A DNA stretch of 64,000 bases, taken from NCBI GenBank assembly GCA_009777475.1, contig WRLU01000002.1, forward strand, positions 78,955 to 142,954. The letters run 5' to 3'. The notes beneath the pieces are model-generated. The model saw nothing but the letters and a program-made list of their open reading frames with translations, was not told the DNA's origin and made no database searches. The DNA comes from Oscillospiraceae bacterium (GTDB lineage: Bacteria; Bacillota; Clostridia; Oscillospirales; UBA929). The position numbers and the translations under genes were made by a program. Positions 19,283-29,400 of this stretch are shown here, piece after piece (position 1 is the first letter of the stretch; each line of letters opens with the position of its first letter).

Positions 19283-19939
19283 TTACGTGATTGCCGCAAT
19301 TTGCGGTAAAACCGCTTGAAGCAGCCATGGGCAAGCAAAAGTCTCAGCAATTGCGCCGGCTGTTAAAATTATCAGGCACAGCCCAAGACGCAGTAAAATC
19401 GGTTTAGACACTACAGGAAATGATACTGGCCTCTGCCCCTTAGGCACAGTTGACATAAAGAGTGCTAGGCTGGAGGCACCCCCGCCGGTTCCTAGCAAAA
19501 ACATACATGGGACCGAAACTAACGCGCCAGGAGCAAGCATGGCACCTGCCAGCAAAAGCCCGGAGCTTGTCCCGAATACGCGCAGACACGAGGTGGCTGC
19601 AAAAGCCAGAAAGAACCCCCTTGCCGCAAAACAGACCGGAATTAAGAAGACGCCTAAGATTGTAAGACCAAGAAAAAAGCAGATAATAGGGTACTGAAGC
19701 TGGTTTATCACCGCAGAAAATAAATCAGGACGCACCACGCTGCCTTGAGTGATATTTGCCAAATAGTCGGACACCGCCATGTCGGCAGATTCTCCCCCCC
19801 AGACAGAGCAAAGACAGCCGGCTGCCGCCCCGCCTATAAAGCAAATTGCCAAAATCCCTAAGATTGCCGAATGATTTTCTCTTTCCATTTTCCATTCCCC
19901 CATGCTCATTGTACTAACAAGGGTATGAGAAACGGACAA
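19283..19939 (-). CDS. SpoIIM-like sporulation membrane protein
   Basis: Multi-TM, ~200 aa, adjacent to xerD as is common for spoIIM; weak motif support. Confidence 0.55.
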   Translation of the reverse strand: MSVSHTLVSTMSMGEWKMERENHSAILGILAICFIGGAAAGCLCSVWGGESADMAVSDYLANITQGSVVRPDLFSAVINQLQYPIICFFLGLTILGVFLIPVCFAARGFFLAFAATSCLRVFGTSSGLLLAGAMLAPGALVSVPCMFLLGTGGGASSLALFMSTVPKGQRPVSFPVVSKPILLRLGLCLIILTAGAIAETFACPWLLQAVLPQIAAIT

Positions 19940-19940
19940 G

Positions 19941-20858
19941 TCATAGAACAGGACTATTGCCTAATTCATCTGCGCGGGCGGCGCAGTCGAGCATCGCATG
20001 CCTGAGTGCGTGATCAAAGCCTAAACGATCCATAGTCAGAAAAGCCGCCTGGGTAGTCCCTCCGGGGACGGCTACTCGTTTTGCCAGATCCTCTGGGCTG
20101 CACTCCCCTTTCAATAGCACCTCTGCCGCGCCTTGCATCGTTCCTGCCGCCAAACGCAATGCCGTGGGATAATCCATTCCCTGTTCCCGGGCAAAGCCTG
20201 CCATGACGGATGCAATACGAAAGAAATACCCCGGACCAGACCCATTGATACTGGTGGCAACACTCATAAGACCTTCCTCCACCACCTCCATTATTCCGGC
20301 ACTTTCAAAAATCTCCCGCGCCGCATTCACGTATCGTTCAGGAACTCCCCCAGGAAACGCCAATGCGGTTGTTCCCTTTCCCACGATAAGCGCTGTGTTT
20401 GGCATTGCACGCATAATCGGTACTCCAGGCGGCAGCACACTGCCGATAGCCTGGATTGAAACTCCTGCGGCTAATGACAGAAAGCACTTACCCTTAGATG
20501 AGGGGGCAGCCTCCTTTAGTACAGAGGACATATCGCAGGGACGGACTGCCAGCACAATCAGCTCGGCACTTTCCAAAACGGCTCTATTGTCCTTGCCGAC
20601 ATGGCAGCCCATGACGGCAAATGGTTCCAGCTGAACGTCATCAAGGCATGATACCCAAACTTCGCCGGGAGAATATACAGCGGCATCTAAAATTGCAGTG
20701 AGAAGAGCCGAACCCATATGTCCGGCACCGATTACGCCCAATAGCGGTTTGGACAAGCACTCACCCCCCTTGATTTCCTGTTCCCTTATATCATACATAA
20801 TTTCTACAGACTTATCAATGACATAAAGCTGATAATGCGCAAATTTTATGTTATGCAC
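19941..20858 (-). CDS. proC: Pyrroline-5-carboxylate reductase
   Basis: LLGVIGAGHMGSALLTAI ... MPNTALIVGKGTTAL ... GSGPGYFFRIASVM ... VAVPGGTTQAA; true start probably just before SKPLLGVIG. Confidence 0.9.
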   Translation of the reverse strand: MHNIKFAHYQLYVIDKSVEIMYDIREQEIKGGECLSKPLLGVIGAGHMGSALLTAILDAAVYSPGEVWVSCLDDVQLEPFAVMGCHVGKDNRAVLESAELIVLAVRPCDMSSVLKEAAPSSKGKCFLSLAAGVSIQAIGSVLPPGVPIMRAMPNTALIVGKGTTALAFPGGVPERYVNAAREIFESAGIMEVVEEGLMSVATSINGSGPGYFFRIASVMAGFAREQGMDYPTALRLAAGTMQGAAEVLLKGECSPEDLAKRVAVPGGTTQAAFLTMDRLGFDHALRHAMLDCAARADELGNSPVL

Positions 20859-20975
20859 AAATTTTATGTAAACAATGTTATGTTAACCTCGAATCCTGGG
20901 GTTTTTATGCAGGGTATAAAAATCAATATGTAGTGTTTTTGAAGCCACCACGATGACATATATTGAGAATAATAA

Positions 20976-21012
20976 AAAGAAGCCGTGATTTCTCACGACT
21001 TCTTTTTATTTC
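20976..21012. terminator. Intrinsic terminator downstream of the SCIFF maturase
   Basis: aaaaagaagccgtga tttc tcacgacttctttttatt. Confidence 0.8.
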
Positions 21013-21017
21013 CTGTT

Positions 21018-22337
21018 TTAGTTATGCCGGTCATCAAACCGAGCGATTTTTAGTAATATTGCACATTCAAGCCTTTTTCGCTCAAGGGCACACCCAACCG
21101 CATCGCTCTGAAGCAGATTGCCGTTTACAGTCAAATTAGAAGCAACGCATCCGCCGCCGCAATAGTATTTTGCCCAGCAACTTTTACAGTCAGGCATGGA
21201 GAAAACATCAAAGCCCCGAAAGAGGTCGGAAATTTCCGGGGAAAAGGTTTTATCCGAGACGCTGCCCATTTTGTAATCTTCCATTCCTGCAAACCTATGG
21301 CAAGGAAACACATCCCCCTCCGGTGTAACAGCGGCGTACTCATGTCCGGCACCGCATCCCCGCACACGCTTGTGGAAGCAGGGACCTTGCTCTAAGTCAA
21401 CCTCAAAGTGAAAAAAACTGTACTGTCGTTCTGAGGAAAGCATTTTTTCACAGAGCTGTTCATATTGAACACACAGCTGAGGCAAATGGCACTCCTTGAT
21501 TGCCAGAGGATTTTCCTCGGCAAGCACAACAGGCTCAAGCGATAGGCTTTCAAACCCCATTCTGGACAAATGCTCAATGTCTTTGACAAAATCCAAGTTT
21601 TTGGAGGTGTATGTACCCCTGATAAAATAATCCCTGTCCCTCCCTGTAAGCAACGCCTTATATTTGGGAAGGACATGAGCATAACTCCCCTGCCCTTTCA
21701 TTGTTTTGCGCAAGGCATCGTTAACTTTCTCCCTGCCGTCAAGCGAAAGCACTACATTGTCTATTTCACGGTTGACATAAGCAGAAATATCATCATTCAG
21801 TAAAAGTCCGTTAGTGGTAAGGGTAAAACGGAAATTTTTCTCCGGTGCCTTGGCTCGTGCGTACTCAATCGTGTGCTTAACGGTATCCCAGCCAAGCAGA
21901 GGCTCGCCTCCGAAAAAATCAATTTCTAAATTAATCCTGTTTTGGCACCGGGAGAGTAAAAAGTCTATGGCATCTGATGCCGTTTGAGGCGACATAACCG
22001 AACGCCTTCCGGTGCCAAAGTCACCGGTTGCGGCAAAGCAATACCCGCAACGCAAATTGCAGTCATGAGAAATATGCAAGCAAAGAGCCTTGAGAGGGGC
22101 TGAATGCAGCTCCGGCATGCCCATTTCGGGGGCAAACAAAAGCCCCTGCTCTTGAAGCTCGTAAAGCTCATCCCAGGCCTCACGCTGTCTTGGCGTGAGA
22201 TTTTCACGAGGTTCATCGCTCATGGGCGGGGTGATTGTATTGACCAGATCAAAGGCATCACGGTCTAATTCACACACCGCCCCGCTAGCTATGTCCAAAA
22301 GCACATAGCGACCAAGTAAATGATAAGTGTGAATCAC
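21018..22337 (-). CDS. scfB: Radical SAM SCIFF peptide maturase
   Basis: CLHISHDCNLRCGYCFAATGDFGTGR and C-terminal SPASM-type Cys (CHRF...CKSCWAKYYCGGGC); directly follows the SCIFF precursor. Confidence 0.9.
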   Translation of the reverse strand: MIHTYHLLGRYVLLDIASGAVCELDRDAFDLVNTITPPMSDEPRENLTPRQREAWDELYELQEQGLLFAPEMGMPELHSAPLKALCLHISHDCNLRCGYCFAATGDFGTGRRSVMSPQTASDAIDFLLSRCQNRINLEIDFFGGEPLLGWDTVKHTIEYARAKAPEKNFRFTLTTNGLLLNDDISAYVNREIDNVVLSLDGREKVNDALRKTMKGQGSYAHVLPKYKALLTGRDRDYFIRGTYTSKNLDFVKDIEHLSRMGFESLSLEPVVLAEENPLAIKECHLPQLCVQYEQLCEKMLSSERQYSFFHFEVDLEQGPCFHKRVRGCGAGHEYAAVTPEGDVFPCHRFAGMEDYKMGSVSDKTFSPEISDLFRGFDVFSMPDCKSCWAKYYCGGGCVASNLTVNGNLLQSDAVGCALERKRLECAILLKIARFDDRHN

Positions 22338-22520
22338 TTATTTTGCTAAAGGCAGACTTTTTTTTGACTGCCGGGGATTTTCGCATTTCTGGTTGCCCAC
22401 AGTACATGAGGTTTTGCAGGCCGACTGGCAGGACGTTTGACAGGCACCGCAGCCTCCCTCACGAATACTTTTTTTCAATGCCGCACCGCTGATTACCTTA
22501 ATGTGTTTCATAGCTACCAT
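22338..22520 (-). CDS. scfA: Six-cysteine SCIFF RiPP precursor
   Basis: MKHIKVISGAALKKSIREGGCGACQTSCQSACKTSCTVGNQKCEN. Confidence 0.95.
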   Translation of the reverse strand: MVAMKHIKVISGAALKKSIREGGCGACQTSCQSACKTSCTVGNQKCENPRQSKKSLPLAK

Positions 22521-22608
22521 GACTCCCCTCTATAATTTTTTCAATGTCCCAAGTATAACATGGGTAAAACAAAAAGACAACACAAAAATTATTTTGCGAA
22601 AATTTTTG

Positions 22609-22638
22609 TTGACAATTATCATAGCACCGTGGCATAAT
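22609..22638 (+). promoter_or_regulatory. Sigma-A promoter for pyk (TTGACA-N18-CATAAT)
   Basis: -35 22609-22614, -10 22633-22638. Confidence 0.6.
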
Positions 22639-22707
22639 TAGACTGGGTTATCTCTTGGTTGTTATTTGCCTGAACGATATTTTAGGAGAGGGGTATATCA
22701 TAAATCT

Positions 22708-24141
22708 ATGAGAAAAACAAAAATTGTAGCCACATTAGGTCCTGCTAGCCAGAAGCCGGAGGTTTTGCGAAAAATGGTGCAAGACGGACTGGATGTTTTG
22801 AGAATCAACTTTTCCCACGCAGATCATGAAGATACTCGCCGTCATGTAGAGCTGCTCCGTAAAATCGCTAAGGAGGAGGGACGCCCGGTTGCATTATTGG
22901 CAGATACCAAGGGCCCCGAGGTTCGTCTTGGGAAATTTGAAGGCGGAGGAAGCACCCTTAGTGCTGGTGAATCCTTTACCCTGACAACCGATGATATTAT
23001 GGGAGATTCCTCTCGTGCCTCAATCTCCTATGCCGGACTCCCCGGGGATGTATCGCCTGGTGGGCGCATCCTCCTTGACGATGGGCTGATTGAGCTGATT
23101 GTTGATAAATGCGAGGGTAATTGCATCATCACCACAATAGTAAACGGAGGACAAATTTCAGACCGAAAAGGCGTTAATATCCCTAATGTACATTTGAATA
23201 TGCCATTTATAAGCGATAAAGACCGCCAAGACTTGCGCTTTGCCGTTGAGATGGGGTTTGATTTTGTAGCCGCCTCCTTTGCCAGATCAGCAGAGGATGT
23301 GTGCCAGCTCAGGGATGAGTTGCGCCGCTGGGGTGGCGAAAAAATGCTGATTATTGCAAAGATAGAGAATTCAGAGGGTGTAAATAACGCCGATGAGATT
23401 TTAGAAATTTCAAACGGTTTGATGGTCGCACGCGGTGACCTGGGCGTTGAGCTGAAATACGAGGAGCTTCCGGTTTTGCAAAAGCTTCTTATTAAAAAGG
23501 CTTACCGGCAGGGTAAAAACGTCATAATAGCAACACAGATGCTTGAATCCATGATTAAAAATCCCCGCCCGACCCGCGCCGAAATTTCCGATGTTGCCAA
23601 CGCTATATACGATGGTACCAGCGCGGTCATGCTATCCGGCGAGACGGCAACCGGCAAATACCCCGCTCAAGCGGTTGAGACCATGGCAAACATTGCCCGG
23701 CGCACAGAAGCGGATATACACTACTGCCGGCGGTTCCGTCAGAGTAGCTACATCCCGGAGAAAACCGTGACCAACGCCATTTCCGAAGCAACTGTCACCA
23801 CCGCCCACGACCTTGATGCGGCTGCAATAATAACTGTTACCATATCAGGCGATACTGCCCGCCATGTTTCAAAGTTCCGTCCGTCCTGCCCTATTATAGC
23901 TTGTACGCCCAATTTACAAACACAGCGCCAGCTTATGCTCGCTTGGGGAGTTACCCCTCTGCTGACCAATCTTGAAAACAATGTATTCGAGCTGTTTGAC
24001 GACTCAATAGAGACTGCGATGGACAGCGGATACGTCAACGAAGGTGACACGACTGTCTTAACGGCCAGTATACCCTTGGATTCACCCGAAGGCACCAATA
24101 TGCTTAAGGTACACAAGGCAATGGGAAAAGGTTCTTTATAG
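22708..24141 (+). CDS. pyk: Pyruvate kinase
   Basis: MRKTKIVATLGPASQKPE ... RINFSHADHED ... MVARGDLGVE ... ATQMLESMIKNPRPTRAE. Confidence 0.95.
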   Translation: MRKTKIVATLGPASQKPEVLRKMVQDGLDVLRINFSHADHEDTRRHVELLRKIAKEEGRPVALLADTKGPEVRLGKFEGGGSTLSAGESFTLTTDDIMGDSSRASISYAGLPGDVSPGGRILLDDGLIELIVDKCEGNCIITTIVNGGQISDRKGVNIPNVHLNMPFISDKDRQDLRFAVEMGFDFVAASFARSAEDVCQLRDELRRWGGEKMLIIAKIENSEGVNNADEILEISNGLMVARGDLGVELKYEELPVLQKLLIKKAYRQGKNVIIATQMLESMIKNPRPTRAEISDVANAIYDGTSAVMLSGETATGKYPAQAVETMANIARRTEADIHYCRRFRQSSYIPEKTVTNAISEATVTTAHDLDAAAIITVTISGDTARHVSKFRPSCPIIACTPNLQTQRQLMLAWGVTPLLTNLENNVFELFDDSIETAMDSGYVNEGDTTVLTASIPLDSPEGTNMLKVHKAMGKGSL

Positions 24142-24280
24142 GCGGTATAGAGTCCATGAATTGGATTCGAATTGCCTTTTTTGTTGCTGGATTTTCTTGT
24201 AGTCAGCGTATGAGTTGAGGGAAAAGCTTACACTGGGGATTTGCACCCGAAAAAATTTTTTTACAGATGTGAAAAAACAC

Positions 24281-24309
24281 TTGACAGGCCCGGCAAGGGT
24301 GTGTATAAT
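24281..24309 (+). promoter_or_regulatory. Promoter of tRNA cluster (TTGACA-N17-TATAAT)
   Basis: Perfect consensus hexamers with 17 bp spacer. Confidence 0.8.
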
Positions 24310-24365
24310 ACAGAGGCTGTCGTGTTGTGTGGCGTTGTTTTTTTGCACTGGTTGCACGGAAATTT

Positions 24366-24441
24366 GCCTCTGTAGCTCAGTCGGTAGAGCAGTGGACTGA
24401 AAATCCACGTGTCGTTGGTTCAATTCCGACCGGAGGCACCA
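24366..24441 (+). tRNA. tRNA-Phe (GAA), CCA encoded
   Basis: 76 nt cloverleaf: gcctctgtagctcagtcggtagagc...ctgaaaat...ggttcaattccgaccggaggcacca. Confidence 0.95.
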
Positions 24442-24489
24442 ATGACAATCAGCAAGCCGGGCAGCGTACTCTTTTGTTCATTGTCATAT

Positions 24490-24565
<76 letters not shown>

Positions 24566-24609
24566 GAAAGTACCCATGTGCAGACTTAGGGGAGTAAATG
24601 TGAGTACCC

Positions 24610-24684
24610 GGCGCCATAGCCAAGTGGTAAGGCAAAGGTCTGCAAAACCTTCATTCCCCGGTTCAAATCCGGGTGGCGCCTCCA
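24610..24684 (+). tRNA. tRNA-Cys (GCA), CCA encoded
   Basis: 75 nt: ggcgccatagccaagtggtaaggcaaaggtctgcaaaaccttcattccccggttcaaatccgggtggcgcctcca. Confidence 0.95.
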
Positions 24685-24688
24685 AGGT

Positions 24689-24735
24689 GAACCTCCTTAA
24701 ATCCTTGTGATTGCAATGGATTGAGGAGGTTTTTG
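24689..24735 (+). terminator. Terminator of tRNA cluster
   Basis: aacctccttaaatcc ... ggattgaggaggttttt. Confidence 0.65.
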
Positions 24736-24902
24736 CTGTGCGAAAAGTGCGGGTGGATTTCCGTCATGCTCTTGACAAATAAGGGGCACAAACAGGGGGC
24801 TAAACAGGATACGGCCTCTGACCTCGCCGCAGACTTGAACCGCCACAAAGAGGGATTTTCTTTTTTATAGTATCATAACAGTATCACAAGCAAAAAAAAC
24901 AA

Positions 24903-24936
24903 AGCCGTAACCCCTGTATTTGCAAGGGTTACGGCT
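24903..24936 (-). terminator. Terminator downstream of guaA
   Basis: Minus: agccgtaaccct...aggggttacggct followed by ttgtttttttt. Confidence 0.8.
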
Positions 24937-24946
24937 GTTTGGTTAA

Positions 24947-26467
24947 TCACTCCCACTCTACCGTGGCAGGGGGTTTGGAGGTAATGTCATACACTACCCG
25001 GCTTATGCCCGGTATTTCGTTTGTAATCCGTGAGGATATACGCTTCAAGGCTTCATGTGGAACAGCGGCATAGTCGCAGGTCATAAAATCATCTGTTTCT
25101 ACAGCCCTTACGGCAATAACCGGATCGTATGTTCTTTCGTCCCCCTTTACTCCTACTGAAAGGGTATCTGTCAATAGTGCAAAATATTGATCCGGCTTAG
25201 ACTTCAATTTTCCTATTTCATGTCTTACAATAGCATCTGCATGACGAAGTAGATCTAGCTTCTCCCGAGTTATTTCCCCAACAATCCGAATAGCTAATCC
25301 CGGACCCGGAAATGGCTGGCGATTAACTAGCTCAGGTGTCAGCCCTAGCTTTTGACCTAAAACGCGTACCTCATCCTTGAACAGGTTGGACAAAGGCTCT
25401 ATAATTTTAGAAAAACCAAGCACCTCAGGCAATCCTCCGACATTGTGATGGCTTTTGATAGTAGCACCATAACCCCCGCCAGACTCTACAATATCGGGAT
25501 AAATAGTACCTTGCGCAAAAAATGTGATATTCCCAAGCTTGTCAGCTTCCTCTGTAAAGACATTAATAAATTCACTGCCTACAATCTTACGCTTTGTTTC
25601 CGGATCGGTTACTCCTGAAAGCTTTGATAAAAACCGTTTTTGGGCATTTACTCGTATAAAACGAAGGTCGCGCTTTGAAAACGCACTCTCTATTTCATCT
25701 CCTTCGTTCAGCCTCATAAGCCCATGATCAACAAATATGCAAACTAGCTGACCCGGAATGGCTTTTGAGAGTAATGCGGCACATACCGAAGAATCCACAC
25801 CGCCCGACAGTCCCAGCAACACCTTTGCATGGCCAGCGGTTTGCCGGATTTGCTGTATCTGTATATCTATGTAATCTTCTAATTTATAATCGCCAACAGC
25901 ACCGCAAATGTTAAAAAGGAAATTCCGTAAAATATCGGAACCCTTTTCGGTGTGGTTACTTTCTGGGTGAAATTGCACACAATAGAGTTTTTTCTCTGTG
26001 TTTTCACAAGCAGCGGCGCAAACATCAGTAGAGGCAGTTTCAGCAAAGCCTGGAGGCAAGCAAGTAACGGCATCCCTATGACTCATCAGTCCGGCAAATG
26101 GTGCCTCTATCTTTTTGAACAACTCCGATTTGCTATTTGGCGTAACCTGAACACAGCCATATTCCCCCTCTTTTCCGGATTCCACCATTCCGCCGAGCAT
26201 ATGGCACATCATTTGCATCCCATAGCATATGCCAAGAACTGGCACGCCAATATTAAACAGCTCCTTATCGCACTTAGGGGAATCAGGACGGTAGGCACTG
26301 TCAGGTCCGCCTGTTAGGATAATGCCAATTGGATTTTTGAGCCTTATTTCTTCTAATGGAATAGTTCCCGGATGTATTTCCGAGCAGACCGACAGCCCTC
26401 TGACTGTGCGGGCAATCAGTTCCTTATATTGACCTCCAAAATCAAGAACAAGAACAAGTTGGTTCAT
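24947..26467 (-). CDS. guaA: GMP synthase (glutamine-hydrolysing)
   Basis: LDFGGQYKELIARTVR ... ILTGGPDSAY ... LLGLSGGVDSSVCAALL ... C-terminal ITSKPPATVEWE. Confidence 0.97.
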   Translation of the reverse strand: MNQLVLVLDFGGQYKELIARTVRGLSVCSEIHPGTIPLEEIRLKNPIGIILTGGPDSAYRPDSPKCDKELFNIGVPVLGICYGMQMMCHMLGGMVESGKEGEYGCVQVTPNSKSELFKKIEAPFAGLMSHRDAVTCLPPGFAETASTDVCAAACENTEKKLYCVQFHPESNHTEKGSDILRNFLFNICGAVGDYKLEDYIDIQIQQIRQTAGHAKVLLGLSGGVDSSVCAALLSKAIPGQLVCIFVDHGLMRLNEGDEIESAFSKRDLRFIRVNAQKRFLSKLSGVTDPETKRKIVGSEFINVFTEEADKLGNITFFAQGTIYPDIVESGGGYGATIKSHHNVGGLPEVLGFSKIIEPLSNLFKDEVRVLGQKLGLTPELVNRQPFPGPGLAIRIVGEITREKLDLLRHADAIVRHEIGKLKSKPDQYFALLTDTLSVGVKGDERTYDPVIAVRAVETDDFMTCDYAAVPHEALKRISSRITNEIPGISRVVYDITSKPPATVEWE

Positions 26468-29400
26468 ATCTCCACCACTCCATCAAATACCTTTATGCAT
26501 TCGCCAATCATGTGAACGCTTTCATCTGTGTATTGAATCAACAGCTCACCGCCTGGAAGCTGTACCTTTACCTTGGCACCTTTGTCGCAATAACCGTTAA
26601 GAACGGCAGCAACTACCGATGCACAGGCACCGGTCCCACAGGCCAATGTTTCTCCGCTTCCGCGTTCCCAAACGCGCATTTTCAGATGATTCCTGCCGGA
26701 AACTTCAACAAATTCGGTGTTGATTCTGTCAGGAAAAAGGGAATTGTTTTCAAACAGCGGACCTATCTTACGCAAGTCAAGCGTGTCTACATTTTTTGAA
26801 AAAACCACAGCATGGGGATTGCCCATTGAAACACAGGTAATTTTGTAGTGTTCTTTGCCAACAATAACCTCCTTTGAGACAACGCTGTCACCTGATAATT
26901 TTACAGGGATTTTTTCCGGACGCAGCTCTGCTTTCCCCATATCCACCTTGACTGTTGACACCAATTCGTTTTTAGTGGATACCTCAACGGATTTTAAGCC
27001 ACTTAAGGTTTCTATGCACATATGCAGCTTATCCACTATTTTATTATCATAGAGATATTTTGCAACACACCGGATAGCGTTTCCGCACATACTGCCTTCG
27101 CTTCCATCAAGGTTGAAGGTTCTCATTTTAGCATCTGCAACCGAAGAGGGCAAAATAAGCACAACGCCGTCTCCGCCTACTCCGGTATGCCGGTCTGCCA
27201 AAAACACCGACAACGACTCGGGGGAATTGATTTCAAGCTCGTGGCAGTTAATATAGATATAATCATTGCCGCAACCGTGCATTTTTGTAAAAGGCAGTGC
27301 CTTCCTGCATTCTCTTAAATCGTTAATATCCACAAGCTCAGTGTTGATCTCACTGTATTTTGAGAGCAGGCTGTCTGCTATGGCACCTGCCGTGTCGATT
27401 GAAGTTAGGCAGGGTATGCCGAGAGAACAGGCCTTTCTGCGGATTTTAACATCATCATAAGCGGGGTCTCTGCCCTTTTCTGACGTGGAAACGATATAGT
27501 CAATTTTTTCGCGTTCCAAAAGGGTTGCGGTGTTATTCTCTGAGCATTCGCTGATTTTTTCCACCACCTCAACAGAAAATCCTTTTTGGGCAAGGAAGCT
27601 AGCTGTACCCCTTGTGGCATACAGGGAAAAGCCGCAGTGTATGAATTTTTTGATAATCTCCACAATTTCAGCCTTGTCACTGTCACGGACAGTGACCAAT
27701 ACACTGCCACGTCCGGATGATGCGCCGTGCAATTTATATCCCGCCGCCAAAAGCCCTTTATAAAGAGCTTCTTGTAAATTCTTCCCGATACCCAAAACCT
27801 CTCCGGTCGATTTCATCTCAGGCCCTAAATGGGTATCAAGTCCGACCAGCTTTTCAAATGAAAATACCGGAACCTTAACTGCGGTGTAGGGGGGGATCCG
27901 GGCAATTCCAGAAGAGTAACCAAGGGAAGACAGAGTTTTCCCGATACTGACCTTGGTTGCAAGCTCACACATGGGTACACCTGTAACCTTGCTGATGTAA
28001 GGGACGGTACGCGATGCACGAGGATTTACCTCTATTACGTAAATTTCGTCTTGATACAAAACGTACTGTATATTCACAAGCCCCTTTACATTTAACGCCA
28101 TGCAAAGCTTTTGTGTAATTTCAAAAATCTTATCTCTCATTGAGTCATATATATTTATGGCAGGGTACACCGCCATACTATCACCCGAATGGATGCCCGT
28201 ACGCTCAATATGCTCCATGATACCGGGAACCAGAACATCCTTACCATCGCAAATAGCATCAACCTCAATTTCCAAGCCACTCAAATATTTATCAATCAAA
28301 ACCGGGTTTTCCTGTTCACGACGCAGTATTATCTCCATATACTCGCTGATGTCACCGGGAGAAAAGGCAATAATCATATTTTGTCCGCCCAGTACATAGG
28401 ATGGACGCATAAGTACTGGGAACCCTAACCTTTCGGCAGCTGACAGGGCTTCTTTTTCGGTAAAAACTGTAACACCCTTTGGGCGTTTTATCTGAAACTT
28501 TTCCAGCAGATCGTCAAAACGCTCCCTATCCTCGCAAATGTCGATACTCTCTGCCGATGTACCGATGATATTTACCCCGCGTTCATGTAATTTCTTTGTA
28601 AGCTTGATAGCCGTGCCGCCGCCAAAAGCAACAACAACACCTATTGGCTTTTCAATTTCGATAACGCCCATTACATCATCAATATTCAGCGGCTCAAAGT
28701 ACAGCCTGTCGGCAGTATCAAAATCTGTTGATACTGTTTCAGGGTTGTTGTTTATTACAATAACCTCATATCCCATTTCCCTTAGTGTCCATACACAGTG
28801 AACGCAGGCATAGTCAAACTCAATTCCCTGTCCTATCCGTATAGGTCCGCTGCCCAAGACAACAACTCTGGGCTTTTCGCTCTTATTTATGAAGGGCAGG
28901 GCTTCATTCTCGGTGCCGTTTTTGATTGAGTAAAAATATGGAGTCTTTGCCGCGAATTCGCCTCCGCAGGTATCCACCATCTTGTAAATCAGCTGGTTAC
29001 TGTCTACCTTTGCACTAAGGTCATTTTCGGCAATATATTTAAGCCTGTGCAAAAACCAGCGGTCTACCTTTGTTATGTCAAATATGTCGTCTACGCTAAA
29101 GCTGCGTTTGAGTGCTTGATACAGAACAAACAGGCGTTCATCGGTAATCTCATTCAGAAGACCCCATATATCATTGTCAGATTTACCGGAAAGCCAGGGC
29201 AAATCAAGTCCATTGAGTCCGAGTTCTGCTCCTCTGACGGCCTTGAGGATTGCTTCCTCAAATGTATCCGCTATGGACATGACCTCCCCGGTCGCCTTCA
29301 TTTGGGTGCCAAGATCCTTATTGGCATAAACAAATTTGTCAAACGGCCATTTAGGGAGCTTTACCGCAACATAGTCAATGGCCGGTTCAAACGCCGCAAA

